Part shown: in pieces, positions 1 through 7,303 of the stretch
Position numbering within the stretch: position 1 is the stretch's first letter
How the letters are laid out: each line of letters starts with the position of its first letter
Source of the DNA: an uncultured Demequina sp.
GTDB taxonomy: Bacteria > Actinomycetota > Actinomycetes > Actinomycetales > Demequinaceae
DNA length: 13,356 nt
Reading direction: 5' to 3'
NCBI GenBank assembly: GCA_937925595.1
Contig: CALALQ010000434.1
Location: 1 to 13,356 of the forward strand
The notes under the pieces: model-generated
Database searches by the model: none
What the model was told of the DNA's origin: nothing
The model's input: the letters and a program-made list of their open reading frames with translations, nothing else
Made by a program: the position numbers and the translations under genes

Positions 1-507
1 GCTCGGCTCGACGGCGATCGCGCGCGCGATGCACAGTCGCTGCTGCTGGCCGCCGGACAGCGAAGAACCGGGCCGGTCGAGCCGGTCCTTCACCTCGTTC
101 CACAGGTTCGCGGCGCGCAGCGAGGTCTCGACGATCTCCTCCGCCTCCGCCTTGGAGGTGCGCTTGCTGTTGAGCCTGTAGCCCGCGAGCACGTTCTCCG
201 CGATCGACATCGTGGGGAACGGGTTGGGGCGCTGGAACACCATGCCCACGTGACGGCGCACCGCCACAGGGTCGATTCCGGGGCTGTAGAGGTTCACGCC
301 GTCCATGAGCACCTCACCCTCGACGCGGGCGCCGGGGATGACCTCGTGCATGCGATTGAGCGTGCGCAGGAAGGTGGACTTGCCGCAGCCGGACGGGCCG
401 ATGAAGGCCGTCACGGAGTTGGGCTCGATGGACAGCGACACGTCCTCAACGGCCAGGAAGTCTCCGTAGTAGACGTTGAGGTTGTTGACGTCGATGCGCT
501 TTGACAC
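1..507 (-). CDS. pstB: Phosphate ABC transporter ATP-binding protein PstB (partial, C-terminus off the left edge)
   Basis: ATPase subunit of the high-affinity phosphate importer PstSCAB; it works at the cytoplasmic face of the PstC-PstA channel. The 169 visible codons hold the Walker A motif GPSGCGKST near residue 41, the Q-loop stretch [11 protein letters not shown] typical of PstB, and the ABC signature [19 protein letters not shown] at the truncated end. Walker B and the H-loop lie beyond the window. The start is a GTG at 507 (product begins [10 protein letters not shown]), chosen because AGGAAAGG sits about 7 nt upstream and the N-terminus matches PstB. It is the last visible gene of the pst operon, 19 bp after pstA. 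The identification is secure; only the 3' end is missing. Confidence 0.96.
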   Translation of the reverse strand, partial: MSKRIDVNNLNVYYGDFLAVEDVSLSIEPNSVTAFIGPSGCGKSTFLRTLNRMHEVIPGARVEGEVLMDGVNLYSPGIDPVAVRRHVGMVFQRPNPFPTMSIAENVLAGYRLNSKRTSKAEAEEIVETSLRAANLWNEVKDRLDRPGSSLSGGQQQRLCIARAIAVEPS

Positions 508-526
508 GGGTTTGCCTTTCCTGGCG

Positions 527-1483
527 TCAGCGCCCCGCCTTGGGGGCGAAGAGTCGGGAGATGAGGCGCGCAACGAGATTGAGCGCCATGACGATGAGGA
601 TGAGAGTGAGCGCCGCGGCCCAGGCCCGGTACTCGGTGATCTGGGGAAGGCACGCGATGGCGGCGTCGTTGCAGACCGCCTCGCCCTTGCGCCATTCGGC
701 CACGATGTAGACGGGCAGCGTCATCATGCGACCGTCGAAGATGTTGAAGTTCATCGAGTCCGCGACGCCCACCGCGATGAGCAGCGGCGCGGTCTCGCCG
801 ATCACGCGGGCGATGGCGAGCGTCACGGCCGTTGCCAGGCCCGCGATGGCAGTGCGCAGCACCACCTTGATGACGGTGAGCCACTTGGGCACGCCCAGCG
901 CGTACGACGCTTCCCTCAGTTCGTTGGGAACGAGCCTCAGCATCTCTTCAGACGCGCGCACCACCACAGGGATCATGAGCACAGACAGCGCAATCGCTCC
1001 CACGAATCCCGTCTTGGTCCCCGGACCGAGGACGACGGCCGCGAGCGCGTACGCGAACAGACCGGCGACGATCGACGGGATGCCGGTCATCACGTCGACA
1101 AAGAATGTGACAGCCCGCTTGAGCCGGCCCCGCCCGTATTCCACCAGGTACACCGCGGTCAGCAGGCCGATGGGCACGGAGATGAGCGCCGCGGTGAGCG
1201 TGATGAGCAGCGTTCCCCAGACGGCATGAAGGGCGCCGCCAGAGATGGCTCCGCCCATGACGCCGCGCATGGACTGCTGGAGGAAGTCGAGGTTGAAGTT
1301 CGTGGCGCCCGTCTGGTCCACCATGAAGCGGTCGATGCCGCGGCTGACCACCGTCCACGCGAGCCACGCCAGGGGAATGAGCGCAACTGCGAACGCCGCG
1401 TACACCAGCACGCTGGCGACCACATTGGTGAGGCGACGGCGAGCGCTCAGCTGCGACAGCGTCGTCCCGGAGTCGATGGCCAT
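527..1483 (-). CDS. pstA: Phosphate ABC transporter permease PstA
   Basis: Membrane permease that pairs with PstC to form the phosphate channel. The 318-residue protein has about six hydrophobic segments, the first at residues 21-45. The cytoplasmic coupling (EAA) loop is [11 protein letters not shown] at 191-201, and RVIGETAPL at 226-234 is the conserved PstA/PstC signature. The ATG lies one base after the pstC stop (TGA-C-ATG), so translation is probably coupled. One oddity is the predicted extracellular loop before the last membrane segment, which contains two cysteines seven residues apart (C271 and C278) that could form a disulfide. Length and motifs are otherwise ordinary for the family. 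Confidence 0.96.
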   Translation of the reverse strand: MAIDSGTTLSQLSARRRLTNVVASVLVYAAFAVALIPLAWLAWTVVSRGIDRFMVDQTGATNFNLDFLQQSMRGVMGGAISGGALHAVWGTLLITLTAALISVPIGLLTAVYLVEYGRGRLKRAVTFFVDVMTGIPSIVAGLFAYALAAVVLGPGTKTGFVGAIALSVLMIPVVVRASEEMLRLVPNELREASYALGVPKWLTVIKVVLRTAIAGLATAVTLAIARVIGETAPLLIAVGVADSMNFNIFDGRMMTLPVYIVAEWRKGEAVCNDAAIACLPQITEYRAWAAALTLILIVMALNLVARLISRLFAPKAGR

Positions 1484-1484
1484 G

Positions 1485-2486
1485 TCAGTTCGCCCCCGAG
1501 AATTCGGCGCGGCGCGAGACGATCCAGCGCGCGAGCATGTTGACCAGCAAGGTGATGATGAACAGCGCGAGGCCCATGGCGATCAGGGCGCTCACGCCCC
1601 AGCTGTTCGCTTCAGGGAACTGCGAGGCGATGTACGCGGCGATGGTCTCATGCTTGCCGGACTGCAGCACTCCCCACGAGAAACTGAGGCCGCCGGACAG
1701 GATCATGTAGACGGCCATGGTCTCGCCAAGTGCGCGCCCAAGGCCAAGCATCGTCGCGCCGATGACGCCGGAGCGCGCGAAGGGGAACACGGCCATGCGG
1801 ATCATCTCCCAGCGGGTGGCACCCACGGCGAGCGCGGCCTCTTCGTGCAGCTTTGGCGTCTGCAGGAACACCTCGCGCGACACCGCGGAGATGATCGGGA
1901 TGATCATGATCGCAAGCACGATTCCCGCGGCGAGCGCCACGCGGCCGGTAGGCGACGCGACGCCGGTCACAGGATCGGGCGCGAACAGCGGGATCCAGCC
2001 CAGGTTGTCTGTCAGCCACGTGAAGAACGGCCGCAGCGCGGGCACCAGGACCGACGCTCCCCACAGTCCGTAGACCACGCTGGGGATCGCGGCGAGCAGG
2101 TCGATGAGGTAGCCAAGTCCCGCGGCAAGGCGGCGGGGGGCGTAGTGCGAGATGAACAGCGCGATGCCCACCGCGAGGGGTGTGGCGATCACGAGGGCAA
2201 TGGCAGAGACGAGCAGCGTGCCGAAGATCAGGTACGCGATGATCTGCAGAAGGCTCTGACCCTTCTCTGCGTCGATCCACGACACGTGCTCGTCGATGGA
2301 TTCCGGGCCTGTGAGGGCGGGCCACGCCTCGATGAGCAGGAAGGTCGCGACGGCCGCGAGCACCACCAGGATGATCGTCGCCGAGCCTGCGGACAGCCCT
2401 GCGAACGCGCGGTTGGCGCGCGAAGGCCGGCTCGCGTGAAGCGAAGCCGGCATCGCGGAGGCCACCGTGGCCTTCGGTTTACTCAT
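1485..2486 (-). CDS. pstC: Phosphate ABC transporter permease PstC
   Basis: Second membrane permease of the phosphate importer. The 333-residue product begins MSKPKATVAS and has a basic cytoplasmic N-terminus, a first membrane helix at about 36-56, and further helices to the end. The EAA loop EEAALAVGATRWEMI spans 215-229, and GRALGETMA at 250-258 is the PstC signature. I start it at the ATG at 2486, four bases after the pstS stop. The frame stays open further upstream to an ATG at 2825, but that extension lies inside pstS and has no permease character. The Shine-Dalgarno match is weak, so coupling to pstS translation is likely. MPASLH at residue 12 is a less likely alternative start. Confidence 0.95.
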   Translation of the reverse strand: MSKPKATVASAMPASLHASRPSRANRAFAGLSAGSATIILVVLAAVATFLLIEAWPALTGPESIDEHVSWIDAEKGQSLLQIIAYLIFGTLLVSAIALVIATPLAVGIALFISHYAPRRLAAGLGYLIDLLAAIPSVVYGLWGASVLVPALRPFFTWLTDNLGWIPLFAPDPVTGVASPTGRVALAAGIVLAIMIIPIISAVSREVFLQTPKLHEEAALAVGATRWEMIRMAVFPFARSGVIGATMLGLGRALGETMAVYMILSGGLSFSWGVLQSGKHETIAAYIASQFPEANSWGVSALIAMGLALFIITLLVNMLARWIVSRRAEFSGAN

Positions 2487-2490
2487 CGAG

Positions 2491-3597
2491 CTATGCCTGT
2501 CCAATCTCGTCGAGGATCTCCTCGATCTTGGCGGAGAGCGCGACGGGCAGCGGAGCCGAGCCGGCGGCGAGAGCAGCAGCCTGCTGTCCCTCCTGCGACG
2601 CGACGTAGGACAGGAACTCGGCGACCTTTGCGGCCTCCTCCGCGTCGTCGTACGCCTGGCACACGATGACGTAGGACAGCAGCAGCAGGGGGTACGCGCC
2701 ATCCGCGGTGGTGGTGCGATCGAGGTCGTAGGCGAGGTCGTTGTCACCGTTGACGGACGCGAGCGTCGAGCTCGCAAGCGCGGTCGCGGCGCCCTCGGCT
2801 GACGGGGCGTTGAATGTCTCCCCAACCTTCACGGAGATCACGCCAAGAGACCCAGCCTTGGAAGCGTCGGCGTAACCGATGGTCCCCGGGGTGTTGCGGA
2901 CCACGTCGATGAGGCCGGAGGTGCCTTCACCGGATTCGCCCGCCTCAACGGGCCACACGCCGTTGGCGGGGTACGGCCATGCGTCTGCCGCCGCCTTGGC
3001 GAGGTAGTCCGTGAAGTTCTTGGTGGTGCCCGAGTCGTCGGAGCGGTGCACCGTGGTGATGCGCAGATCCGGGAGATCCACCCCCGGGTTGAGCGCGGCG
3101 ATCGCGGGGTCGTTCCACGCAGTGATCTTGCGGTCGAAGATCAGCGCGAGGGTCTCCGCGTCAAGGTTGAGCGAGGTCACGCCCTCAAGGTTGAACACCA
3201 CGGCGATGGGCGAGATGTAGACGGGGAGGTTGATCGCGCCTTCGGCCCCGCAGCGGCCTTCTGCCTCCGTGTACTCGTCGCCAGACAGCGGCGAGTCGGA
3301 GCCAGCCCATGAGACGGCGGCGTCGAGGAACGCGGTGCGACCGCCACCGGAACCCACTGGGTCGTAGTTGACGGTGACCTCGGGGTTGGCGTTCTGGAAG
3401 CCAGCTCGCCAGGCATCCATCGCGGATTCCTGGGACGAGGCGCCAGCGCCGTTGAGGGTTCCAGCGAGGGCCGCGGGGGCGTTGCTGGTCGTTGGGACGT
3501 TCGTTGAGGGATTCTCGTTCGTCGCGGTGCACGCGGCGAGCGAGAGCGAGAGCGCTGCAGCAGCGGTCAGAGCGCTGGTGCGGTACCCAATCTTCAC
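2491..3597 (-). CDS. pstS: Phosphate-binding lipoprotein PstS
   Basis: Extracellular phosphate-binding component, lipid-anchored to the outer face of the membrane, which delivers phosphate to PstC-PstA. The 368-residue precursor has a lipoprotein signal: basic MKIGYR start, hydrophobic stretch, lipobox LAAC with the lipidated cysteine at 23, then a Ser/Thr/Asn/Pro linker to about 45. Phosphate-contact segments typical of PstS are GAGASSQ near 50-56, GSGGGR near 82-87, SWAGSDSPLS near 96-105 and RSDDSGTT at 185-192. The start is GTG at 3597, with AGGTAAGGA about 9-10 nt upstream. It leads the pst operon, and three PHO-box units lie about 80-115 bp upstream. It should be strongly induced by phosphate limitation (inference from those sites). 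Confidence 0.96.
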   Translation of the reverse strand: MKIGYRTSALTAAAALSLSLAACTATNENPSTNVPTTSNAPAALAGTLNGAGASSQESAMDAWRAGFQNANPEVTVNYDPVGSGGGRTAFLDAAVSWAGSDSPLSGDEYTEAEGRCGAEGAINLPVYISPIAVVFNLEGVTSLNLDAETLALIFDRKITAWNDPAIAALNPGVDLPDLRITTVHRSDDSGTTKNFTDYLAKAAADAWPYPANGVWPVEAGESGEGTSGLIDVVRNTPGTIGYADASKAGSLGVISVKVGETFNAPSAEGAATALASSTLASVNGDNDLAYDLDRTTTADGAYPLLLLSYVIVCQAYDDAEEAAKVAEFLSYVASQEGQQAAALAAGSAPLPVALSAKIEEILDEIGQA

Positions 3598-3678
3598 AGT
3601 CGGTTGTCCTTACCTGAAGACACCGGCTCCTTGCCGGATACCTTCACGCTAAGGAGCGAAAGTAACGAGACACCCCGC

Positions 3679-3711
3679 GATTTCTGAACCTTCGGTGAAC
3701 GTTCAGTGAAC
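3679..3711 (-). promoter_or_regulatory. PHO box: three 11-bp direct repeats upstream of pstS
   Basis: Read on the minus strand, three consecutive 11-bp units each begin GTTCA: GTTCACTGAAC, GTTCACCGAAG and GTTCAGAAATC. The exact 11-bp period and GTTCAC core match the direct-repeat units described for the phosphate response regulator in Streptomyces and relatives. Orientation and position put them upstream of pstS; the array begins 9 bp beyond the regX3 stop. The third unit could double as a -35 region, with a poor -10 (GTTACT) 17 bp downstream. Repeats are seen directly; the binding protein (RegX3, encoded next door) is inferred. Confidence 0.85.
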
Positions 3712-3720
3712 TCGCCGCCG

Positions 3721-4416
3721 TCACGCCTCAAAGGTGTACCCCACGCCGCGGACCGTCTGGATGAGCTTGGGTTCCGCGGGGTCCTCCTCGACGCGCGCAC
3801 GCACCCTCTTGATGTGCACGTCGAGGGTCTTGGTGTCGCCGTAGTAGTCCGCTCCCCACACGCGCTCGATGATGACGTGGCGCGGCAGCACTCGGCCCGC
3901 GTTCTGCGCCAGCAAGTAGAGCAGCGCGAACTCCTTGGGAGGCAGGGCGGTGGTCTGATCGCCCTTGGTGACGGTGAGGCGCTCGGCATCGAGGGTCAGC
4001 GGCCCGACGCTGAGGCGGGTTGGTTCGTCAGGGATAGCCGAGTGCGCCGCGGCTTGGCGACGCAGCACCGAGCGGATGCGCGCCACGAGCTCGCGTCCCG
4101 AGTAGGGCTTGGTGACATAGTCGTCCGCGCCCATCTCCAGCCCGATGATCTTGTCGACCTGCTCGTCCTTGGCGGTCACCATGATGACGGGGACGTCGCT
4201 GCGCTCTCTCAGGGTGCGCAAGACTTCCGGCCCGGACATGCCGGGGAGCATGAGGTCCAGGAGCACCAGATCCGCGCCGTGGCGCTGGAACTGCTCGACC
4301 CCGCGAGTGCCGGTCTCCGCAAGGATCACGTCGAAGCCTTCGCGGCTCAAGAGGAAGGCGAGCGAGTCGCGGTAGGACTCCTCGTCTTCGATCACGAGGA
4401 TGCGCTCGGCGTTCAT
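3721..4416 (-). CDS. regX3: Phosphate-responsive OmpR/PhoB-family response regulator RegX3 (PhoP type)
   Basis: DNA-binding response regulator of the phosphate-starvation system. The 231-residue protein has a receiver domain (1-120) with acidic residues E10/D11, phospho-acceptor D54 in VLLDLMLPGMSG, T81 in MVTAKD and K103 in VTKPYS. A winged-helix output domain (about 130-231) includes WGADYYGDTKTLDVHIKRVR and ends TVRGVGYTFEA, very close to RegX3 from memory. The ATG at 4416 overlaps the senX3 stop by ATGA and has AGGAG upstream. The frame is open back to 4494, but the conserved receiver domain begins at MNAERILVIEDEE, so the longer form is not used. Its targets probably include the two PHO-box regions here. 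In Streptomyces the orthologue is called PhoP. Confidence 0.93.
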   Translation of the reverse strand: MNAERILVIEDEESYRDSLAFLLSREGFDVILAETGTRGVEQFQRHGADLVLLDLMLPGMSGPEVLRTLRERSDVPVIMVTAKDEQVDKIIGLEMGADDYVTKPYSGRELVARIRSVLRRQAAAHSAIPDEPTRLSVGPLTLDAERLTVTKGDQTTALPPKEFALLYLLAQNAGRVLPRHVIIERVWGADYYGDTKTLDVHIKRVRARVEEDPAEPKLIQTVRGVGYTFEA

Positions 4417-5540
4417 GCCTGCTCCTGCCCTGCGTGCGCGGTGCCCGCCGGGAGGCGCAGGGTGAACGTGGATCCCACGCCCTCTGTGCTCCACACCTGT
4501 ACTTCGCCGTCGTGTCGCAGCGCGATGTGCTTGACGATCGACAAGCCAAGACCTGTGCCGCCGGATTCTCGAGACCGCGCGGGGTCCACGCGATAGAAGC
4601 GCTCGAAGATGCGCTCTGTCTCCCCCGGCGGGATGCCGATGCCCTGATCCACCACCGCGATCGAGGCGACATCACCTTCTACCCCGGTCGTGATCGTCAC
4701 GCGCGTTCCGGGGTCCGAATACTGGATCGCGTTCTCGATGAGGTTGCGCACTGCCATGACGAGCAGGTCTTCGCTTCCCAGCACCGTCGCTTCGCCGTGG
4801 ACATCGGTGACGAGCGTGATGTCGCGAGTCTCTGCCGCAGTCTCGGTCTCCTCCACCGCCTCGGCGACCACATCCTCAAGGCGCACCGGCGCGGCATCCA
4901 GAACCACAGCGTCGGACTGGAGCTTGGTGATCTCGATGACCTCCTGAATGAGGGTCGACAGGCGCTTGGCTTCCTTGCGCAGCTTCTTGCCGAATTTGCG
5001 GACGACCTTGGGATCGTCGGCCCCCTCCTCCAGTGCCTCCGCGAGAAGTTGGATGGCGCCCACCGGGGTCTTGAGTTCGTGGGAGACGTTGATGGCGAAG
5101 TCGCGGCGCATCTGCTCGGCCGCCTGCTGCTCGGTGGTGTCGCTGACGAGCGCGAGCGCCAGCCGCGTGTCGATCACGCTGAGCCGCGCGTGCACGCTGC
5201 GGCTCGAGACGAGCACTCCGCGATTGACCTCGATCTCGCGCTCCACGACCGCGTTGTGGGACCAGGCCTGCTCGGCGAGGCGGAACAGCTCTGGGTGGAG
5301 CGCGCCGTCCGGACGCGCGACGCCCAGGGCGAGAGCGGCATTGTTGCAATACGCGCTGCGCTGATCCCTGCGGACGATGACCGCGCCCATCGGCAGGGCC
5401 GCAAGGACTTGGCGTGTACGGGCAGGTACCAGGGTGTTTGTGCCCTTGCGATCATCCCTGCGGGCGCGCGCCAGGAGAGACCCGGCACCTGTCCCAAGCG
5501 TCAACGCTGCCACCACAAGCAACCACGCTAAGGGCGTCAT
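4413..5540 (-). CDS. senX3: Phosphate-sensing histidine kinase SenX3 (PhoR type)
   Basis: Membrane-attached sensor kinase that phosphorylates RegX3. The 375-residue protein has one short hydrophobic N-terminal segment (about 4-24), a PAS-like domain (about 42-135), the dimerization/phospho-acceptor helix with H154 in NVSHELKTPVGA, and the ATPase domain: N-box RNLIENAIQYS (265-275), G1 DQGIGIPP (298-305), F-box FERFYR (312-317) and G2 GGTGLGLSIV (327-336). All catalytic motifs look intact. With almost no extracellular sensor domain it probably senses phosphate indirectly through PhoU and the Pst transporter, as known for this family. No Shine-Dalgarno precedes the ATG, but TACTGT sits 6 nt upstream, suggesting a leaderless mRNA. 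In M. tuberculosis gpm1 lies next to senX3-regX3; here gpmA is close by, beyond phoU. Confidence 0.93.
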   Translation of the reverse strand: MTPLAWLLVVAALTLGTGAGSLLARARRDDRKGTNTLVPARTRQVLAALPMGAVIVRRDQRSAYCNNAALALGVARPDGALHPELFRLAEQAWSHNAVVEREIEVNRGVLVSSRSVHARLSVIDTRLALALVSDTTEQQAAEQMRRDFAINVSHELKTPVGAIQLLAEALEEGADDPKVVRKFGKKLRKEAKRLSTLIQEVIEITKLQSDAVVLDAAPVRLEDVVAEAVEETETAAETRDITLVTDVHGEATVLGSEDLLVMAVRNLIENAIQYSDPGTRVTITTGVEGDVASIAVVDQGIGIPPGETERIFERFYRVDPARSRESGGTGLGLSIVKHIALRHDGEVQVWSTEGVGSTFTLRLPAGTAHAGQEQA

Positions 5541-5546
5541 GAGTTC

Positions 5547-5577
5547 ACAGTAGCCATCGAGACCAGAGTTAACCCAA
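5547..5577 (-). promoter_or_regulatory. Candidate leaderless promoter of senX3-regX3
   Basis: On the minus strand TACTGT (5552-5547) fits a TANNNT -10 element and ends 6 nt before the senX3 ATG, so transcription would start at or next to the start codon. A loose -35, TTGGGT (5577-5572), lies 19 bp upstream and overlaps the PHO-unit cluster. A GTTCAC on the plus strand (5543-5548) covers the end of the -10. The elements are visible; their activity is inferred. Confidence 0.4.
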
Positions 5578-5609
5578 TGTTCAGAATCGTCACCTGAAGT
5601 TCACCTGAC
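5568..5609 (+). promoter_or_regulatory. PHO-box cluster between senX3 and phoU
   Basis: Four PHO-like 11-bp units read on the plus strand toward phoU: GTTAACCCAAT (5568-5578), GTTCAGAATCG (5579-5589), CGTCACCTGAA (5588-5598) and GTTCACCTGAC (5599-5609). Within each pair the units are exactly 11 bp apart; TCACCTGA recurs identically at 5590 and 5601. The second pair is shifted so that it overlaps the first by 2 bp. This is the expected place for autoregulation of the kinase/regulator pair and of the divergent phoU, as in Streptomyces phoRP/phoU. Confidence 0.75.
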
Positions 5610-5649
5610 GTGGTGCCAGACTGAGGACAAACGGATTCCAAGGAGCGAA

Positions 5650-6309
5650 ATGCGCACGCTGTTCACCGCTGAGATGTCGGAGCTTCGCGACGACCTCATC
5701 GCCATGGCAGAGCACGTCAACACCGCCATTTCCAAGGCGTCCGACGCTCTCCTCACCGAGGATCTGGCGCTCGCCCAAGAGGTCATCGCCGCAGATGCGC
5801 AGCTCGATGACATCGAGGAGACGGTGGACGAGCGCTGCGTCATGCTCATCGCGCAGCAGCAGCCGGTGGGTCTTGATCTCAGGACGATCGTGGCGTCGTT
5901 GCGGATCTCTGCAGCGCTCGAGCGCATGGGCGACCTTGCCCAGCACATCGCCGAGGCCGCGCGCCGTGCGTATCCCGAGAGCGCGGTGCCGGCCGAGATT
6001 CGCGAGACTGTCGAGGGCATGGCGGCGGCGGCCAAGCGGGCGGCCTCCGAGGTTCTCGAACTGCTGCAGACCCGCGACCTCAACATCGCGGCGCGCATCG
6101 TAGCCGACGACGACATCCTCGACGACCTCCACTCGAAGGCCTACTCCTCGCTGCTTGCTGACGATTACGCGGGCGATGCCCAGACCACTCTCGACATCGC
6201 CCTGCTCGGCCGGTATTACGAGCGCTTTGGCGACCACGCGGTCGGCATCTCGCGGCGCATCGTCTACCTGGTCACGGGCGACCTGGGCGGAAGCCGCGCG
6301 CAGATCTGA
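5650..6309 (+). CDS. phoU: Phosphate signalling complex protein PhoU
   Basis: Cytoplasmic all-helical protein that links PstSCAB activity to the phosphate sensor kinase and restrains Pho signalling when phosphate is plentiful (family knowledge). The 219-residue product shows the duplicated three-helix-bundle pattern, with the metal-binding type motifs ERMGD at 91-95 and ERFGD at 191-195, one per repeat, at the usual 100-residue spacing. Start ATG at 5650 is preceded by AAGGAG with ideal spacing. It diverges from senX3 and shares a PHO-box region with it. A strong hairpin follows the stop within 5 bp. Length and motifs are complete. Confidence 0.95.
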   Translation: MRTLFTAEMSELRDDLIAMAEHVNTAISKASDALLTEDLALAQEVIAADAQLDDIEETVDERCVMLIAQQQPVGLDLRTIVASLRISAALERMGDLAQHIAEAARRAYPESAVPAEIRETVEGMAAAAKRAASEVLELLQTRDLNIAARIVADDDILDDLHSKAYSSLLADDYAGDAQTTLDIALLGRYYERFGDHAVGISRRIVYLVTGDLGGSRAQI

Positions 6310-6313
6310 AGCC

Positions 6314-6341
6314 AGCCTGAGCGTCGGCCCGACGCTGGGCT
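6314..6341 (+). terminator. Hairpin terminator candidate after phoU
   Basis: An 8-bp inverted repeat AGCGTCGG / CCGACGCT around a single central C (6320-6336) is enclosed by AGCC / GGCT (6314-6317 and 6338-6341). It starts 5 bp after the phoU stop. No T-run follows, which is common for hairpin terminators in GC-rich actinobacteria. It should end phoU transcription. Confidence 0.6.
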
Positions 6342-6359
6342 CACCTCAACGCCCCCTCA

Positions 6360-6432
6360 CCAACCCGTTGCGGTATCTGAGTGTCGCGAAACGGCCGTTT
6401 CGCGACACTCACGAACCGCAACCGGGGGTTGG
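6360..6432. repeat. Long inverted repeat with a perfect 34-bp palindromic core (6378-6411)
   Basis: The core is a perfect 17+17 bp palindrome: the left arm starts TGAGTGTCGCGAAACGG and the right arm is its exact reverse complement, with no spacer. After three unpaired bases on each side (6375-6377 and 6412-6414), GTTGCGGT (6367-6374) pairs with ACCGCAAC (6415-6422). Then CCAACCC (6360-6366) pairs with GGGTTGG (6426-6432) across a 3-nt bulge. The element lies between the convergent genes phoU and gpmA. It could be a bidirectional terminator, a dispersed REP-like palindrome or a protein-binding/cruciform site; the sequence alone does not decide. Confidence 0.85.
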
Positions 6433-6459
6433 GCGGGGCCCCTCTTCGGAGCCCCGCCC
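6431..6459. terminator. GC-rich hairpin between convergent phoU and gpmA
   Basis: GGGCGGGGCCCC (6431-6442) pairs with GGAGCCCCGCCC (6448-6459), with one mismatch and a 5-nt loop TCTTC. It lies 45 bp beyond the gpmA stop on the minus strand and overlaps the outer arm of the neighbouring inverted repeat by two bases. A likely terminator for leftward gpmA transcripts, though without a T-run on either strand. Confidence 0.5.
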
Positions 6460-6504
6460 TCTTCGGCCAGCAAATGAGAGGCTGACCGAACACTTGATTA
6501 CAGG

Positions 6505-7245
6505 CTACTTCTTTCCCTGGTTGGCCACCGCCGCAATCGACGCCTCCGCGGCCTCGGGGTCGAGGTAGCGGCCGCGCGGGGTGACGGGCTTGAAGTCCTC
6601 GTCGAGCTCGTACAGCAGCGGAATGCCCGTGGGGATGTTCACGCCAACGATCTCGTCGTCGCCAATGTTGTCCAGGTACTTCACGATCGCGCGCAGCGAG
6701 TTGCCGTGCGCAGCGACGAGCACGGTCTTGCCGTCGCGGAGGTCGGGAACGATCTCGTCGTGCCAGTACGGCAGCGCACGCTCGAGGACGTCCTTGAGGC
6801 ACTCGGTACGGGGCACCTCGATGTCCGCATAGCGCGGGTCGGCGTCCTGCGAGAACTCGGTGCCGAGCTCGATCTCCGGCGGCGGCACATCATAGGAGCG
6901 GCGCCAGATCATGAACTGCTCCTCGCCGAACTCGGCGAGCGTCTCGGCCTTGTTCTTGCCCTGCAGCGCACCGTAGTGGCGCTCGTTGAGGCGCCAGTTG
7001 CGCTTCACGGGGATCCAGTGACGGTCGGCGGCGTCGAGCGCGAGGTTCGCGGTCATGATGGCGCGGCGCAACAGCGAGGTGTGCACCACGTCGGGGAGCA
7101 CGCCCTCCTCCTTGATCAGTTCGCCGCCGCGCGAGGCCTCAGCGCGGCCCTTGTCGTTGAGGGGCACGTCCACCCAGCCGGTGAACAGATTCTTCTGGTT
7201 CCAGTCGCTCTCGCCGTGGCGGAGAAGGATCAGCTTGTACGTCAT
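6505..7245 (-). CDS. gpmA: 2,3-bisphosphoglycerate-dependent phosphoglycerate mutase
   Basis: Cytoplasmic glycolytic enzyme interconverting 3- and 2-phosphoglycerate through a phosphohistidine. The 246-residue protein starts [16 protein letters not shown], with catalytic H10 in RHG. It continues with [13 protein letters not shown] (R60/R61), [15 protein letters not shown] containing the acid E88, and [15 protein letters not shown] with the second catalytic histidine H180. Length is typical of the cofactor-dependent family. I use the ATG at 7245 because GGGAGG lies about 8 nt upstream. A GTG at 7263 in the same frame would add six residues but would put the ribosome site inside the gene. It is separated from the lactonase gene by 54 bp. 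In mycobacteria this gene neighbours senX3-regX3, so its nearness to the Pho genes is probably ancestral. Confidence 0.95.
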   Translation of the reverse strand: MTYKLILLRHGESDWNQKNLFTGWVDVPLNDKGRAEASRGGELIKEEGVLPDVVHTSLLRRAIMTANLALDAADRHWIPVKRNWRLNERHYGALQGKNKAETLAEFGEEQFMIWRRSYDVPPPEIELGTEFSQDADPRYADIEVPRTECLKDVLERALPYWHDEIVPDLRDGKTVLVAAHGNSLRAIVKYLDNIGDDEIVGVNIPTGIPLLYELDEDFKPVTPRGRYLDPEAAEASIAAVANQGKK

Positions 7246-7274
7246 GCGTCCATCCTCCCGCACATTCCGGGCCG

Positions 7275-7303
7275 ACGCTAACGCCCTAAGTCCCGGACGT
7301 CAC
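7275..7303 (-). promoter_or_regulatory. Candidate gpmA promoter
   Basis: On the minus strand GTGACG (7303-7298) and TAGCGT (7280-7275) are spaced by 17 bp, a fair match to -35/-10 elements of the main sigma factor. They begin at the lactonase stop codon and lie 30 bp before the gpmA start. This would give gpmA its own transcript. Weak evidence. Confidence 0.35.

Noticed and set aside
1245..2669. Long plus-strand open frame opposite pstA, pstC and pstS
   Set aside because: It is antisense to three well-identified genes, its product is rich in Arg/His/Gly with no domain, and such shadows are common in GC-rich DNA.
4417..4494. Longer N-terminus for RegX3
   Set aside because: The receiver domain begins at the downstream ATG, which has AGGAG and overlaps the senX3 stop.
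4434..5531. Plus-strand open frame opposite senX3
   Set aside because: The minus-strand frame encodes intact kinase motifs; the opposite product has biased composition and no recognisable domain.
7246..7263. Upstream GTG start for gpmA
   Set aside because: It would place the good GGGAGG ribosome site inside the gene and add six residues not typical of the family.
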